A program made the translations under genes and the position numbers. The notes under the pieces were generated by a model. The model saw only the letters and a program-made list of their open reading frames with translations, did no database searches and was not told the origin of the DNA. Positions 1-8,785 of a stretch of DNA of 64,000 nucleotides are shown here, in pieces (position 1 is the stretch's first letter; every line of letters begins with the position of its first letter). The DNA lies in contig NZ_LYPF02000014.1 in NCBI RefSeq assembly GCF_001661595.2, forward strand, positions 62,001 through 126,000. Reading direction: 5' to 3'. This DNA is from Crocinitomix algicola (GTDB lineage: Bacteria > Bacteroidota > Bacteroidia > Flavobacteriales_D > Crocinitomicaceae).

Positions 1-18
1 ATATGACCAAAAGTTTTT

Positions 19-1170
19 TCATATTTTTTGAAGTTTATGAATTAGACCTGAGCGTTTTTCACTCACTAATATTTCTAAAATTAGACAGATCAAACCTAAA
101 GCTAAAAACCATTGAAAATGATCTTTATAGTCCGTATAAAGTTTCGAATCCATTTCAGTTTTATCAATTCCTCTAACACTGGATAAAATTCCCCTTAGAT
201 CAACATATGCCCCTTGAGCGGCGGTATACACCCCACCACCAGCTTTAGCAATATCTAAAAGCATTTTTTCGTTCAACTTGGTCGTCACTGTATTGCCTTG
301 TGAATCTTTTTTTAATCCAACCATACGACCATTTTTGTAATCTGGAAATGGCGTTCCTACAGGTTTACCCATTCCTACGGTATTTATTACTACTCCCTGC
401 TCTTGCGCACTCTTAGCTTGACTGAGGGCATTGCCTTGATGGTCTTCTCCGTCTGAGATTATAATGATTGATTTATTCACGCCATTGTCAAAATCAAAAG
501 ATTTCATGGAAGTTTCAATAGCCATACCTACAGCTGTCCCTTGGTTGCTAATCATTTCAGGTTGAACAGTAGCAAGGAATAATTTTGCAGCACCATAATC
601 TATTGTTAAGGGCAAATGGACAAAAGCATCACCTGCAAAAAGGACTAATCCAACCTTGTCACCGTGAAGCTCATTCAAGAGTTGTTCTATCGCCATTTTC
701 GCTACACGTAATCGATCTCTTTTTGGATCTAAATCTAATGCTCGCATAGAATTTGAAATATCCAAAGCAATCATTATTTCAATTCCTTCTGATACAGCTT
801 TTTGGCTGCCTTTTCCGTATTGTGGATTTGCTAAAGCCAAGATTAAAAAAGCGAGTGCATTCCTAAAGAAAAAGAACTTCCAAAAGGATTTCACGGAGGA
901 AACGGGTAAGGTTAAATAGGGAAGAAGTCTTTGATCAGCAAGTTTCTTCATCACCTTATTTTTCCAACCTATTCGTAATAAATAGCCCAATATGTAGATC
1001 GGGATAATCAATAATAACCACAAAAATTCGCGGTGTTCTATACGAAAAGCCTCTACTTGTTCTATCAAGTAATAGTAAAGGCCAAAAAAGGTTAGCCAGA
1101 ACAAAACCTCCCAAATTATTATGGAAAAGAGGATTGTTCTCACATTGTATCTATGTAAATGCTCTTCCAT
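19..1170 (-). CDS. batB: BatB-like VWA domain membrane protein
   Basis: This is a 383-residue inner-membrane protein of the Bacteroides aerotolerance (Bat) family. Hydrophobic segments lie near residues 14-36, 49-67 and 99-115, and a last one at about 355-373. Between the third and last segments is a von Willebrand A domain with an intact MIDAS motif (DISNS, residues 137-141; a later Thr-like position and ISDGED loop). Its start codon directly abuts the batA stop codon, so it is the fifth gene of the moxR-DUF58-BatD-like-batA-batB operon. Bat proteins are linked to envelope integrity and oxidative stress tolerance, but the biochemical role is not established. BatA and BatB share topology; the assignment as BatB rests on order and length. 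The gene is complete although it ends 18 bases from the window edge. Confidence 0.88.
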   Translation of the reverse strand: MEEHLHRYNVRTILFSIIIWEVLFWLTFFGLYYYLIEQVEAFRIEHREFLWLLLIIPIYILGYLLRIGWKNKVMKKLADQRLLPYLTLPVSSVKSFWKFFFFRNALAFLILALANPQYGKGSQKAVSEGIEIMIALDISNSMRALDLDPKRDRLRVAKMAIEQLLNELHGDKVGLVLFAGDAFVHLPLTIDYGAAKLFLATVQPEMISNQGTAVGMAIETSMKSFDFDNGVNKSIIIISDGEDHQGNALSQAKSAQEQGVVINTVGMGKPVGTPFPDYKNGRMVGLKKDSQGNTVTTKLNEKMLLDIAKAGGGVYTAAQGAYVDLRGILSSVRGIDKTEMDSKLYTDYKDHFQWFLALGLICLILEILVSEKRSGLIHKLQKI

Positions 1171-2208
1171 TTATGGTATACTTTTTAAAGCGGTATTTGC
1201 GATGATTTTGTGGAGCCCAATTAGAATTAATCCCCAAATCAATAAAGCGTAAAACTTTTCAGGTGGGTCTGTTTTAAATTCTAAAACCCTAACTTTTGAT
1301 TTTTCAAGGACATCAATTTCCTCATAAATTTCTTTCAGTTCGTCTTGATTTTGCGCTCTAAAATATTTTGTTCCTGTAATCTCAGCTATATTTTCTAAAA
1401 GTGCTTCATCTATGTTTACTTCAATATTTTGCATTACCGTTCCAAAAACAGATTGAACTGGATATGGAGCTAGTCCTTCTTTGCCAATGCCAATAGTATA
1501 AACCCGAATGCCATATTCTTTAGCTATTTGAGCGGCTGTAATAGGGTCAACCTCACCAGAATTATTCACTCCATCTGTAAGTAGAATTATGACTTTACTT
1601 TTAGCATCACTATTTTGTAATCTGTTAATTGCAGTAACTAATCCAGTGCCAATAGCAGTCCCTTGTGCTACCATGCCTGTTTCCACTTCTTCCAAGGCGT
1701 GTTTTAATAAATTATGGTCCGTGGTTAAAGGTATTTTTGTATAGGCCTCTCCTTCGTACAACACCAAACCTATTCGGTCAGAAGGGCGTTCTTCTATAAA
1801 ATCTGCCGCCACTTTTTTAGCAGATTCTAATCGGTTAGGTTTAAAGTCTTCAGCCAACATACTTCCCGAAACATCCATTGCTAAAACAATATCGATTCCT
1901 TCAATATTTTTTTTCTTGTACTCTTCAATATCTTTTTCATCATGAGGTCGAGCTAGAGCAAGAATAACAAATCCAATTCCGACTAAAAACAGTGTAAAGT
2001 TTAGATGTTTGAATAAAGCAATCCAATTAATACTTTCACTTTTAAAACCATCTAAACTGGATAAATTAATCCGTTGAAACTCTCCAGTAATTTTTTCTTT
2101 CTTCCAATTCCAAATAAATAGAATCGGTAATATTAAAAACAACCAAAAAAGTTCTTTATGAACAAAGGTGTATTCTAAAATCGGTATGTCAAATAAATCA
2201 ATTTTCAT
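1171..2208 (-). CDS. batA: BatA-like VWA domain membrane protein
   Basis: This 345-residue protein has two N-terminal membrane segments (about 20-36 and 68-87), a VWA domain with MIDAS DVSGS at 112-116 and a LLTDGVNNSG loop, and a C-terminal membrane segment near 320-340. This is the standard BatA layout, which displays a metal-dependent ligand-binding domain at the membrane. The gene overlaps the preceding BatD-like gene by 11 bp and runs straight into batB with no spacer, so the genes are translationally coupled. It probably works in a complex with BatB and with the cytoplasmic MoxR ATPase encoded first in the operon; that complex is an inference from family context. Confidence 0.9.
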   Translation of the reverse strand: MKIDLFDIPILEYTFVHKELFWLFLILPILFIWNWKKEKITGEFQRINLSSLDGFKSESINWIALFKHLNFTLFLVGIGFVILALARPHDEKDIEEYKKKNIEGIDIVLAMDVSGSMLAEDFKPNRLESAKKVAADFIEERPSDRIGLVLYEGEAYTKIPLTTDHNLLKHALEEVETGMVAQGTAIGTGLVTAINRLQNSDAKSKVIILLTDGVNNSGEVDPITAAQIAKEYGIRVYTIGIGKEGLAPYPVQSVFGTVMQNIEVNIDEALLENIAEITGTKYFRAQNQDELKEIYEEIDVLEKSKVRVLEFKTDPPEKFYALLIWGLILIGLHKIIANTALKSIP

Positions 2209-3142
2209 TATTCGCAGTATCGTTTTCTTTCGTTCGATTTACAAAGTCAATTGATTTTTGTAAATAGGCGTAAGCATCCTCATCATTAGGGGCGAACTTG
2301 GCAAATTTCACCATGTCGGCTTCACGAAGAATTTTTCGTAAATAAACTTTATCTTCTTCAGTAATATTTGATTTTTTTAAGTCTTGAATAATTTCTCGTG
2401 TTGTTTGTTCCATCGCGTGAATTTCAAAGCGATTTTCTAAATAACTTCTGACAGTATCCGTGAGCTCAGAGTAATAATTTTTTTTATGTTCTGATTTCCA
2501 TGCTTCTTCCTTTAACAATTTATCTAAAGTATTAAGGGCGATGATATGGGCCGGAATTATAACTTCCTCTTCTGTCAAAGGAGCTGTATCCTTGTTTTTC
2601 TGGATGTATCGATAAATAAAAAAGCCAAGAATTATAGCTAAAATAATCGCAATCCAATACCAGTTTTCTTTTAACCAATCTTTAGAACGTTCTGAAAAAG
2701 GGTAGTTGACACTGTAAATAGGTTTAATATCAAAAATTCCTTGACTTGTATCAACTTGCACTGTCTCAACGAGAATAATGGTTGAATCTGTTGAATAGGT
2801 AGAATCGTTAAGAGTTATTTCTTGAGGAGGAATAAGGTATTCGCCTTCTTCAAATACCGTCAGCATAAAATTCTGTTCGCGGCGGTAAGTCTTTTCTGTT
2901 GGATTTATTATTTTCTCTTGGTCAATCCATTTTTCAACAACTTCTATATCATTGCCAAGGTAATCATCAATTTGCGGCCAACCTAATACAGCATCTCCAT
3001 TTGGGTTGGCATATTCAAATGACAAGTTCATGTGGATTTGTTCACCAATTTTTATGGAAGAACGATCCAAAGTCAATTTGGCAACCTGTCCAAATGCAAT
3101 CACGTGCAAACAAATTGTTAATATGGAAATTAATGATTTCAT
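2198..3142 (-). CDS. BatD-like secreted/membrane protein of the Bat operon
   Basis: The 314-residue product begins with a signal peptide (cleavage likely after residue 18, before Gln). A periplasmic beta-rich domain of about 130 residues follows (typical of BatD/DUF4381-type proteins), then one membrane segment at 161-179 and a cytoplasmic helical tail. No catalytic motif is visible. It overlaps DUF58 by 4 bp (ATGA) and batA by 11 bp, so it is made with them. The N-terminal half resembles BatD, while the position between DUF58 and batA is typical of the hypothetical protein in Bacteroidota Bat operons. Function beyond the operon association is unknown. Confidence 0.75.
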   Translation of the reverse strand: MKSLISILTICLHVIAFGQVAKLTLDRSSIKIGEQIHMNLSFEYANPNGDAVLGWPQIDDYLGNDIEVVEKWIDQEKIINPTEKTYRREQNFMLTVFEEGEYLIPPQEITLNDSTYSTDSTIILVETVQVDTSQGIFDIKPIYSVNYPFSERSKDWLKENWYWIAIILAIILGFFIYRYIQKNKDTAPLTEEEVIIPAHIIALNTLDKLLKEEAWKSEHKKNYYSELTDTVRSYLENRFEIHAMEQTTREIIQDLKKSNITEEDKVYLRKILREADMVKFAKFAPNDEDAYAYLQKSIDFVNRTKENDTANNEN

Positions 3143-4005
3143 CCGCGCTTTTTAAACAAATTCATTAATGGTTTGATATAACCTTCGTCCGTTAATATTT
3201 CTGCGTAATCTGTCTTTGATCGTCTAAATGTTTGCCTTAATTCTTTCATTCTATTCTCGGAAGTTGTTCGGTATTTTTCTCGTACCTTTTTAGAAGAAGT
3301 ATTCACCCATTTTACACGACCGGTTTCGAGATCTTTAAACCGTGCGATACCAATATTAGGAATTTCTTGTTCCGCTTTATCCATGACATTTAAGGCAACG
3401 ACATCATGTTTTCGGGATGCAATTTTCAAAGCATCAGAAAAGTTATTGTCCATAAAGTCACTTAGAACAAAAGCAATACTCTTTTTTTTAACAACCTGGG
3501 TAAAGTATTTTAAGGCTAAAGATAAGTCCGTTTCTACCCCTGATGGTTCAAAATTAATTAGCTCCCGGATAATTCTTAAAATGTGCGATTTTCCTTTTTT
3601 AGGAGGAATAAATTTTTCGATTTTATCTGAGAAAAGTATGAGTCCAATTTGATCGTTGTTCGATACTGCTGAGAATGCCAATACGGCGCACAACTCAGTT
3701 ATAGTTTCTCTTTTGAGTTGATTTCGAGTGCCAAACATCCCAGAACCAGAAATGTCGACTATGAGCATAACTGTTAACTGTCTTTCTTCTTCAAATACTT
3801 TTACAAAAGGTTCATTAAATCGAGCCGTCACATTCCAATCAATAGTTCTAATTTCATCGCCCATTTCGTACTCTCTTACTTCGCTAAAAGCCATACCTCT
3901 TCCTTTAAAGGCAGAATGATATTCTCCAGAAAATATTTGATTGGATAGATGTTTTGTCTTAATCTCAATCTTGCGTACTTTTTTTATGAGTTCTTTTGTT
4001 TCCAG
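3139..4005 (-). CDS. DUF58 (VWA-like) protein of the Bat operon, apparent CTG start
   Basis: This DUF58 protein has a VWA-like MIDAS (DISGS, about residue 84 with the long start) and the family signature GDEIRTIDWNVTAR. The first ATG (3894) lies in the middle of the conserved N-terminus. Reading upstream in frame gives LETKELIKKVRKIEIKT and then an SGEYHSAFKGRG stretch, which matches the conserved start of flavobacterial homologues (recalled as M-D-T-K-E-L). The aligned initiator is a CTG at 4003-4005. An in-frame TAG at 4024-4026 leaves only CTG or rare ATT codons as starts. With CTG the protein has 288 residues, the family norm. It sits downstream of moxR (76 bp gap), and its stop overlaps the next start. 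DUF58 proteins usually pair with MoxR ATPases. A base error in the assembly could also explain the missing ATG. Confidence 0.85.
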   Translation of the reverse strand: METKELIKKVRKIEIKTKHLSNQIFSGEYHSAFKGRGMAFSEVREYEMGDEIRTIDWNVTARFNEPFVKVFEEERQLTVMLIVDISGSGMFGTRNQLKRETITELCAVLAFSAVSNNDQIGLILFSDKIEKFIPPKKGKSHILRIIRELINFEPSGVETDLSLALKYFTQVVKKKSIAFVLSDFMDNNFSDALKIASRKHDVVALNVMDKAEQEIPNIGIARFKDLETGRVKWVNTSSKKVREKYRTTSENRMKELRQTFRRSKTDYAEILTDEGYIKPLMNLFKKRG

Positions 4006-4081
4006 ATGCTTAAAAATTAAATTCTATGCGAGAAAAAGTGTTCCTCGAAAAATTGAACGTATGAAATAGTTTGAGTGAAGG

Positions 4082-5098
4082 CTACGGCACTTCAACAAAA
4101 TCCATTATTTTTTTAACGATATCGGCTTGAGTAATATCTTCAGCTTCTGCCTCGTAAGTCAACCCAATTCGATGACGCAACACATCAGGACAAACGGCTC
4201 TGACATCCTCTGGAATGACAAATCCTCGCTTATTTAAAAAAGCATAAGCTTTTGCTGCAAGCGCCATGTTGATTGATGCTCTAGGAGAAGCACCAAAGCC
4301 GATAAGATGCTTTAATCCATCTAAGCCGTATGCTTCAGGAGTTCTTGTAGCGTACACTAAATCAACAATGTATTTTTCAATTTTTTCGTCCAAATAAATC
4401 TCTTTGACCAATTCTTTTGCTTTACGAATTTGGTCAATCGTAACGACAGGTTTCGCTTTCGGAAATCCCTTGGATGAAATATTATGACGGATTATTTGTT
4501 GCTCCTCTTCCTTTGTAGGGTAATCGAGATACACCTTTAACATGAAACGATCTACTTGCGCTTCTGGAAGAGGGTAAGTCCCTTCTTGCTCAACGGGGTT
4601 TTGTGTGGCCATCACTAAAAACGGCTTTGGTAATTCGTAAGTAGTTTGACCAAGTGTAATGTGTCGTTCTTGCATGGCTTCAAGTAAGGCACTTTGCACT
4701 TTTGCAGGCGCACGGTTAATCTCATCCGCCAAAACAAAGTTAGCAAATACGGGTCCTTTTTTTACAGTAAACTCTTCATCTCGTTGACTGTAAATCATTG
4801 TTCCGACAATATCTGCTGGTAACAAGTCTGGGGTGAATTGCACTCGGTTAAAATTCCCACCAATAGCTTCGGAAAGCGTTTTTATTGCTAGAGTTTTTGC
4901 TAATCCTGGCACTCCTTCTAATAAAATGTGCCCATTGGCTAAAAGTCCAATCAGAAGGCGATCAATCATGTATTGCTGACCAATTATCACCTTACTTATT
5001 TCAGCATTCAATTGATCCAAAAATTGACTTTCTTGTTGAATTTTAGCATTTATTGCTTCAATTGATTGCGTTTCGTTTTTTGTTTCTAATTCGTCCAT
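4082..5098 (-). CDS. MoxR family AAA+ ATPase
   Basis: A 338-residue AAA+ ATPase of the MoxR family. Walker A is GVPGLAKT (62-69), Walker B is VLADE (about 122-126) followed by INRAP, and sensor and arginine-finger regions follow (ATQNPVEQEGTYPLPEAQVDRF is split across this region). MoxR proteins act as cytoplasmic chaperone-like ATPases that remodel or load partners with VWA domains, which fits the DUF58, BatA and BatB genes downstream. It is the first gene of the operon and has a promoter-like box upstream (5124-5131). Confidence 0.95.
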   Translation of the reverse strand: MDELETKNETQSIEAINAKIQQESQFLDQLNAEISKVIIGQQYMIDRLLIGLLANGHILLEGVPGLAKTLAIKTLSEAIGGNFNRVQFTPDLLPADIVGTMIYSQRDEEFTVKKGPVFANFVLADEINRAPAKVQSALLEAMQERHITLGQTTYELPKPFLVMATQNPVEQEGTYPLPEAQVDRFMLKVYLDYPTKEEEQQIIRHNISSKGFPKAKPVVTIDQIRKAKELVKEIYLDEKIEKYIVDLVYATRTPEAYGLDGLKHLIGFGASPRASINMALAAKAYAFLNKRGFVIPEDVRAVCPDVLRHRIGLTYEAEAEDITQADIVKKIMDFVEVP

Positions 5099-5123
5099 AT
5101 ATCACTTGTTCCTAAACTAGTTG

Positions 5124-5131
5124 TAAAGTTA
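5124..5131 (-). promoter_or_regulatory. putative -7 box for the Bat operon
   Basis: On the minus strand this reads TAACTTTA, 7 of 8 matches to the Bacteroidota -7 consensus TAnnTTTG. It lies 25 bp before the moxR start, so transcription would begin close to 5115. No clear -33 TTG is seen at the usual spacing. Confidence 0.35.
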
Positions 5132-5238
5132 ATGAGACCGAAACCCCTATGAAGTCTAGGTGCTGTTAAAAAATGTTAAGGTTTATTAACAAGAGTAACA
5201 TAGGCTTGATTGAAACGTGTCACATGGTTGCGACCTCT

Positions 5239-6663
5239 TTAACAATCGGCTAAACGCACATCTACAGCAAGCCCACCCTGTGAGGTTTCTTTGTAGTTAG
5301 AATGCATGTCTTTTGCTGTTTCCCACATGGTGTTTACCACTTTGTCTAATGGTACTTTAGCATCTAGGGGATTGGTGTCTAATGCGAGTTCTGCAGCATT
5401 TATTGCTTTAATTGCTCCCATCGAATTCCGCTCGATACATGGTACTTGAACCAAACCACCGATAGGGTCACAGGTTAACCCCAGGTGATGTTCCATTGCA
5501 ATTTCTGCTGCGATCATAACTTGTGAAGGACTGCCTCCTAATAATTCCGTAAGAGCTCCAGCAGCCATAGCGGAAGAAACACCAATTTCGGCTTGACATC
5601 CTCCCATTGCAGCAGAAATGGTGGCACCTTTCTTGAAAATGCTTCCAATCTCTCCTGCAACCATTAAAAATTGTTTGATTTCTTGAAATCCAGCTTTATG
5701 ATTTTCTATCACCAAATAATACATGAGTACTGCGGGGATTACACCAGCACTGCCGTTTGTTGGAGCTGTCACCACTCTTCCTAAGGAGGCATTGACTTCA
5801 TTAACTCCTAAAGCAAAACAACTCACCCATTTTAAAATTTGTCTGAATTTAACTTCTGTATTCCTGATAGCCGAAATCCATTCCTGGGGATTCGTGTATT
5901 TCTCTTCACCAATTAAATTTTTGTGCGTGTCAAAAGCGCGCCTTTTCACATTTAATCCACCCGGTAAACGTCCTTCTGTATGGCAACCAATATACATGCA
6001 CTCTAGCATGGTGCTCCAAACTCGCTCGAGTTCATTGTCAATTTCGTTTTCAGATCTCAGTACTTTTTCATTCTCTAAAACAATTTCGGAAATCATTTTA
6101 CCGGTCTCATCACAATATTTTGCTAAATCAGTTGCCTTCTGAATAGGGTAGGGGTAATTTTTGTCATTTTGAATCTCTACAGCTTGTTGATCATTACGCT
6201 CTTGAACAATAAAACCGCCGCCTATGGAATAATAAATCTCATGAATCGATTTTCCGGTTTTTAAATTCGCGGTAAAACGCATACCATTGGAATGGAAAGG
6301 AAGATAATCGTTGTTAAATCGAATAGATTGATCCAGGTCAAAGCTAATTTCAAGTTCTCCATCTAAAAGCAATAATTTTTTCTCTTTTACAAAATCAATG
6401 GTTTTTGAAATGTCTTCAATGGGCATTCGTTCAGGATCCAATCCAAATAGACCGAGTATTACAGCGTAATCCGTAGCATGGCCTTTACCAGTTAGCGATA
6501 AAGAGCCGTATAAATCAATTTCCACTGTTTTTACGTGCTCAAAAATATTTTCATCCTTTAAGCTTTTTAGCCATGCCTCAGCTGCACGCCACGGACCAAG
6601 GGTGTGTGAGCTTGAAGGACCAACTCCAATTTTTAGCATGTCAAAAACACTGATGTATTCCAT
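5239..6663 (-). CDS. sdaA: L-serine ammonia-lyase (iron-sulfur type)
   Basis: A 474-residue single-chain L-serine dehydratase that converts L-serine to pyruvate and ammonia. The N-terminal beta domain begins with SVFDMLKIGVGPSSSHTLGP, the hallmark of the family. The C-terminal alpha domain has GSAGVIPAV, a GGCQAEIGVSSAMAAG stretch and LTCDPIGGLVQVPCIERN, which carry the cysteines that bind the 4Fe-4S cluster. Length and domain order match the fused SdaA type. It is monocistronic, sitting 140 bp downstream of the divergent-reading moxR promoter region. Confidence 0.96.
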   Translation of the reverse strand: MEYISVFDMLKIGVGPSSSHTLGPWRAAEAWLKSLKDENIFEHVKTVEIDLYGSLSLTGKGHATDYAVILGLFGLDPERMPIEDISKTIDFVKEKKLLLLDGELEISFDLDQSIRFNNDYLPFHSNGMRFTANLKTGKSIHEIYYSIGGGFIVQERNDQQAVEIQNDKNYPYPIQKATDLAKYCDETGKMISEIVLENEKVLRSENEIDNELERVWSTMLECMYIGCHTEGRLPGGLNVKRRAFDTHKNLIGEEKYTNPQEWISAIRNTEVKFRQILKWVSCFALGVNEVNASLGRVVTAPTNGSAGVIPAVLMYYLVIENHKAGFQEIKQFLMVAGEIGSIFKKGATISAAMGGCQAEIGVSSAMAAGALTELLGGSPSQVMIAAEIAMEHHLGLTCDPIGGLVQVPCIERNSMGAIKAINAAELALDTNPLDAKVPLDKVVNTMWETAKDMHSNYKETSQGGLAVDVRLADC

Positions 6664-6839
6664 ATTTTAAGGTCTAAATTTTGAGGCAAATTTAAATTTT
6701 ATTTCACGCATTATAGTTATGTTTTCACACTTTATCATAAAGAATTTTTAGGTTGTTTAGAATTAAACGATTCTCACACTATTTGCTCATTAATTCATAC
6801 CATTTGAATCATAATTATCTGACGATTCGTTTAAAGTCT

Positions 6840-6847
6840 TAATTTTG
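6840..6847 (+). promoter_or_regulatory. putative -7 box for the TPR lipoprotein gene
   Basis: TAATTTTG matches the Bacteroidota -7 consensus TAnnTTTG fully and lies 14 bp before the GTG start at 6862. It implies a very short leader. No TTG is found at the -33 position. Confidence 0.4.
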
Positions 6848-6861
6848 CTAAAAAAAATGTT

Positions 6862-7893
6862 GTGAAAAAAATTCTAATACTTATAGCCCCGTTGTTTTTA
6901 TTCGCTTGTGATGATTCGACGGATCAAGAAATTTCGGATGTAGAAACGAATAATACTACGCCAATTGTCGTTGATTCTGCTGCTTTTTTCGATCAACAAG
7001 TGTCTGATTTTCCTAAAAATTCTGACTGGCGATATAAAAGGGCCATGTTTAAGCTTGCATCAGGAGATGTACAACAAGCAAAAAATGATTTAAAAAAAGC
7101 CATATTACTGGATTCGATGAATCATGAGGCGCGCTTGTTATATGGGAACATTTTTTTATCACTAACTAAATTAGATTCGAGTAAATTTCATTACGACTAT
7201 ATTTTAGAAAAGGACTCGGCAAATACAGGGGCTTTATTAGGGTTGAGTAAGTTAAATGCCTTGTTGAATAATTCACGTATGGCAGATTTGTATATCAGTG
7301 CTGCGTTAAGAATAGATCCACATCTTGCGGAAGCTTATTTTATGCGAGGAATAATTTTCCGATCAGATTATTATTTGACTAAAAGAGATAAGGACTGGGA
7401 TGTAGCGCTATCTTCTTTTCAAACAGCGGTCGAACAAGATCCTAATTTTTATTCTGCTTATATCGAAATGGGAGTAATGTATGATGAGAAAAATTCGCCA
7501 CTCGCGCTCGATGCGTATCGTTCAGCAATTGAAATCGAACCTGAAAGCGGTGAGGCTTGGTATAACTTAGGGATGTATCATCAGGTTAGAGATAGTCTTA
7601 ATCTAGCTTTATCGGCATACCGAACGATTAACCAATTCGACAGTACTTGGGCTGACCCCTATTATAATCAAGGTTATATTCATTTACTTAAAACGAAAAA
7701 TTATGACAGTGCGGTTGTTTATTTTAAGAAAGCAACCGAATTGGATCCAACTTATTTTCAGGCCTATAATAATCTTGGTTTAGCTTATGAAGAGTTAGGG
7801 GATTTAAATAGTGCGCGAAAATATTATGGCCGAGCAGTTGAAGCAAATCCGGATTTTCAATTGGCTAAGGATAATTTGAATCGTTTACGATAA
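6862..7893 (+). CDS. TPR repeat lipoprotein
   Basis: A 343-residue lipoprotein with a GTG start. The signal peptide ends in a lipobox, LFAC, with the acylated Cys at residue 16 followed by Asp-Asp. The mature part is almost entirely tetratricopeptide repeats (at least six, from about residue 55 to the end), with typical motifs such as EAWYNLGMY and AYNNLGLAYEELGD. TPRs are protein-binding scaffolds, so it probably organises partners at the periplasmic face of the outer membrane. The specific partner is unknown. The next gene starts 2 bp after its stop codon, so both are one transcript. Confidence 0.85.
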   Translation: MKKILILIAPLFLFACDDSTDQEISDVETNNTTPIVVDSAAFFDQQVSDFPKNSDWRYKRAMFKLASGDVQQAKNDLKKAILLDSMNHEARLLYGNIFLSLTKLDSSKFHYDYILEKDSANTGALLGLSKLNALLNNSRMADLYISAALRIDPHLAEAYFMRGIIFRSDYYLTKRDKDWDVALSSFQTAVEQDPNFYSAYIEMGVMYDEKNSPLALDAYRSAIEIEPESGEAWYNLGMYHQVRDSLNLALSAYRTINQFDSTWADPYYNQGYIHLLKTKNYDSAVVYFKKATELDPTYFQAYNNLGLAYEELGDLNSARKYYGRAVEANPDFQLAKDNLNRLR

Positions 7894-7895
7894 TT

Positions 7896-8516
7896 ATGAT
7901 CGTGAATAGATTGAAAAATCCTTTTGTTCAGCAATATGTTCTCGAAATATTATTTCCAATAATCGGATACTTATTTTTCGATTGGGATTTTTTTATTATA
8001 GGTATTTATTTTTTACTTGATTTTTTCTGCGATCAAATTCTTTTTGCGCGAAGAGCTTATTGGGTAATGAAAAAGGGTTCTGCCAAGAAAAGCAATTTTA
8101 CACTTCTACTACTAAACAGTTTATGCGGGTTAATATTTATTTTTCTGTTCGCATGGGGATTTTTCACTTTCTCAGAGCTTTATGGCGGCTGGACAAGTGC
8201 GGAGGTGCAAAATAAATTTATTGACTTTGCAAAATCAGAATTATGGATTTTATTCCCAGTACTACTTTATTTGAATCATTTTACAGATCAATTTAAATTC
8301 TATGCGCCAAGACGTTATCTCAAATTAAAATTTAATAACTATATCTACGTCAATTTACTCAAACAAGTCATTATAATACTCTTATTATTTTTATTGACTT
8401 ATGCGGCGACCATAATTCTAATTCATCAAATCGTTTTGATTCTAATTTACTTAATAGGGAAAATTTTAATCGATATTTTTATTTGGCCCATCATAAATAA
8501 ACACATGTTCGTCTAA
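7896..8516 (+). CDS. hypothetical multi-pass membrane protein
   Basis: I do not recognise this 206-residue protein. It is strongly hydrophobic, with likely membrane segments near residues 15-45 (possibly two), 68-92, 107-122, 145-165 and 168-192. Short basic loops carry RRAYWVMKKGSAKK and APRRYLKLK. No catalytic motif is visible. It follows the TPR lipoprotein by 2 bp and ends just before a candidate small RNA and terminator. It may be co-translated with the lipoprotein. Confidence 0.7.
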   Translation: MIVNRLKNPFVQQYVLEILFPIIGYLFFDWDFFIIGIYFLLDFFCDQILFARRAYWVMKKGSAKKSNFTLLLLNSLCGLIFIFLFAWGFFTFSELYGGWTSAEVQNKFIDFAKSELWILFPVLLYLNHFTDQFKFYAPRRYLKLKFNNYIYVNLLKQVIIILLLFLLTYAATIILIHQIVLILIYLIGKILIDIFIWPIINKHMFV

Positions 8517-8642
8517 AAAAACATACCGTTTTGTCGAAGAAAAAACATGATTAAGCGAAATTAGAAAACCGTTTAACGATGAAACCTCGCAGTTCAACGA
8601 GTATCAAGTGAATATTTGGTAAACAATACTTAGATTTGTTGT

Positions 8643-8757
8643 ACACTCAATCAACGGATTGTGATGTTTAGTTGTAATAAGTTTGCTGCGCCCTATGTGG
8701 GAGCAGGGTGTAGCGAAAGAACCCGTTAGTCGAATGATTAACGGGTTCACTTTTTTT
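8643..8757 (+). ncRNA. candidate structured small RNA
   Basis: Between convergent genes, a consensus -7 box TAGATTTG (8631-8638) is followed by three stem-loops in series. These are CAATC/GATTG (8648-8661), a 10-bp stem at 8685-8694 with 8705-8714 (two G-U pairs), and a 10-bp terminator hairpin at 8719-8748 followed by seven T. The box plus terminator delimit an RNA of about 115 nt without an open reading frame. I cannot match it to a known family. It could instead be only the 3' UTR and terminator of the upstream operon. Confidence 0.4.
8719..8757 (+). terminator. intrinsic terminator
   Basis: GAACCCGTTA (8719-8728) pairs with TAACGGGTTC (8739-8748), with a 10-nt loop, then CA and a run of seven T. 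It is oriented for the plus strand and ends either the 6862-8516 operon or the candidate small RNA. Confidence 0.85.
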
Positions 8758-8785
8758 ACTTCACATTATTTTTTAGATAGAACTA

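Noticed and set aside
8643-8757. 6S RNA or tmRNA identity for the candidate small RNA
   Set aside because: 6S RNA should be one long interrupted hairpin and tmRNA should have a tRNA-like end; here there are three separate hairpins.
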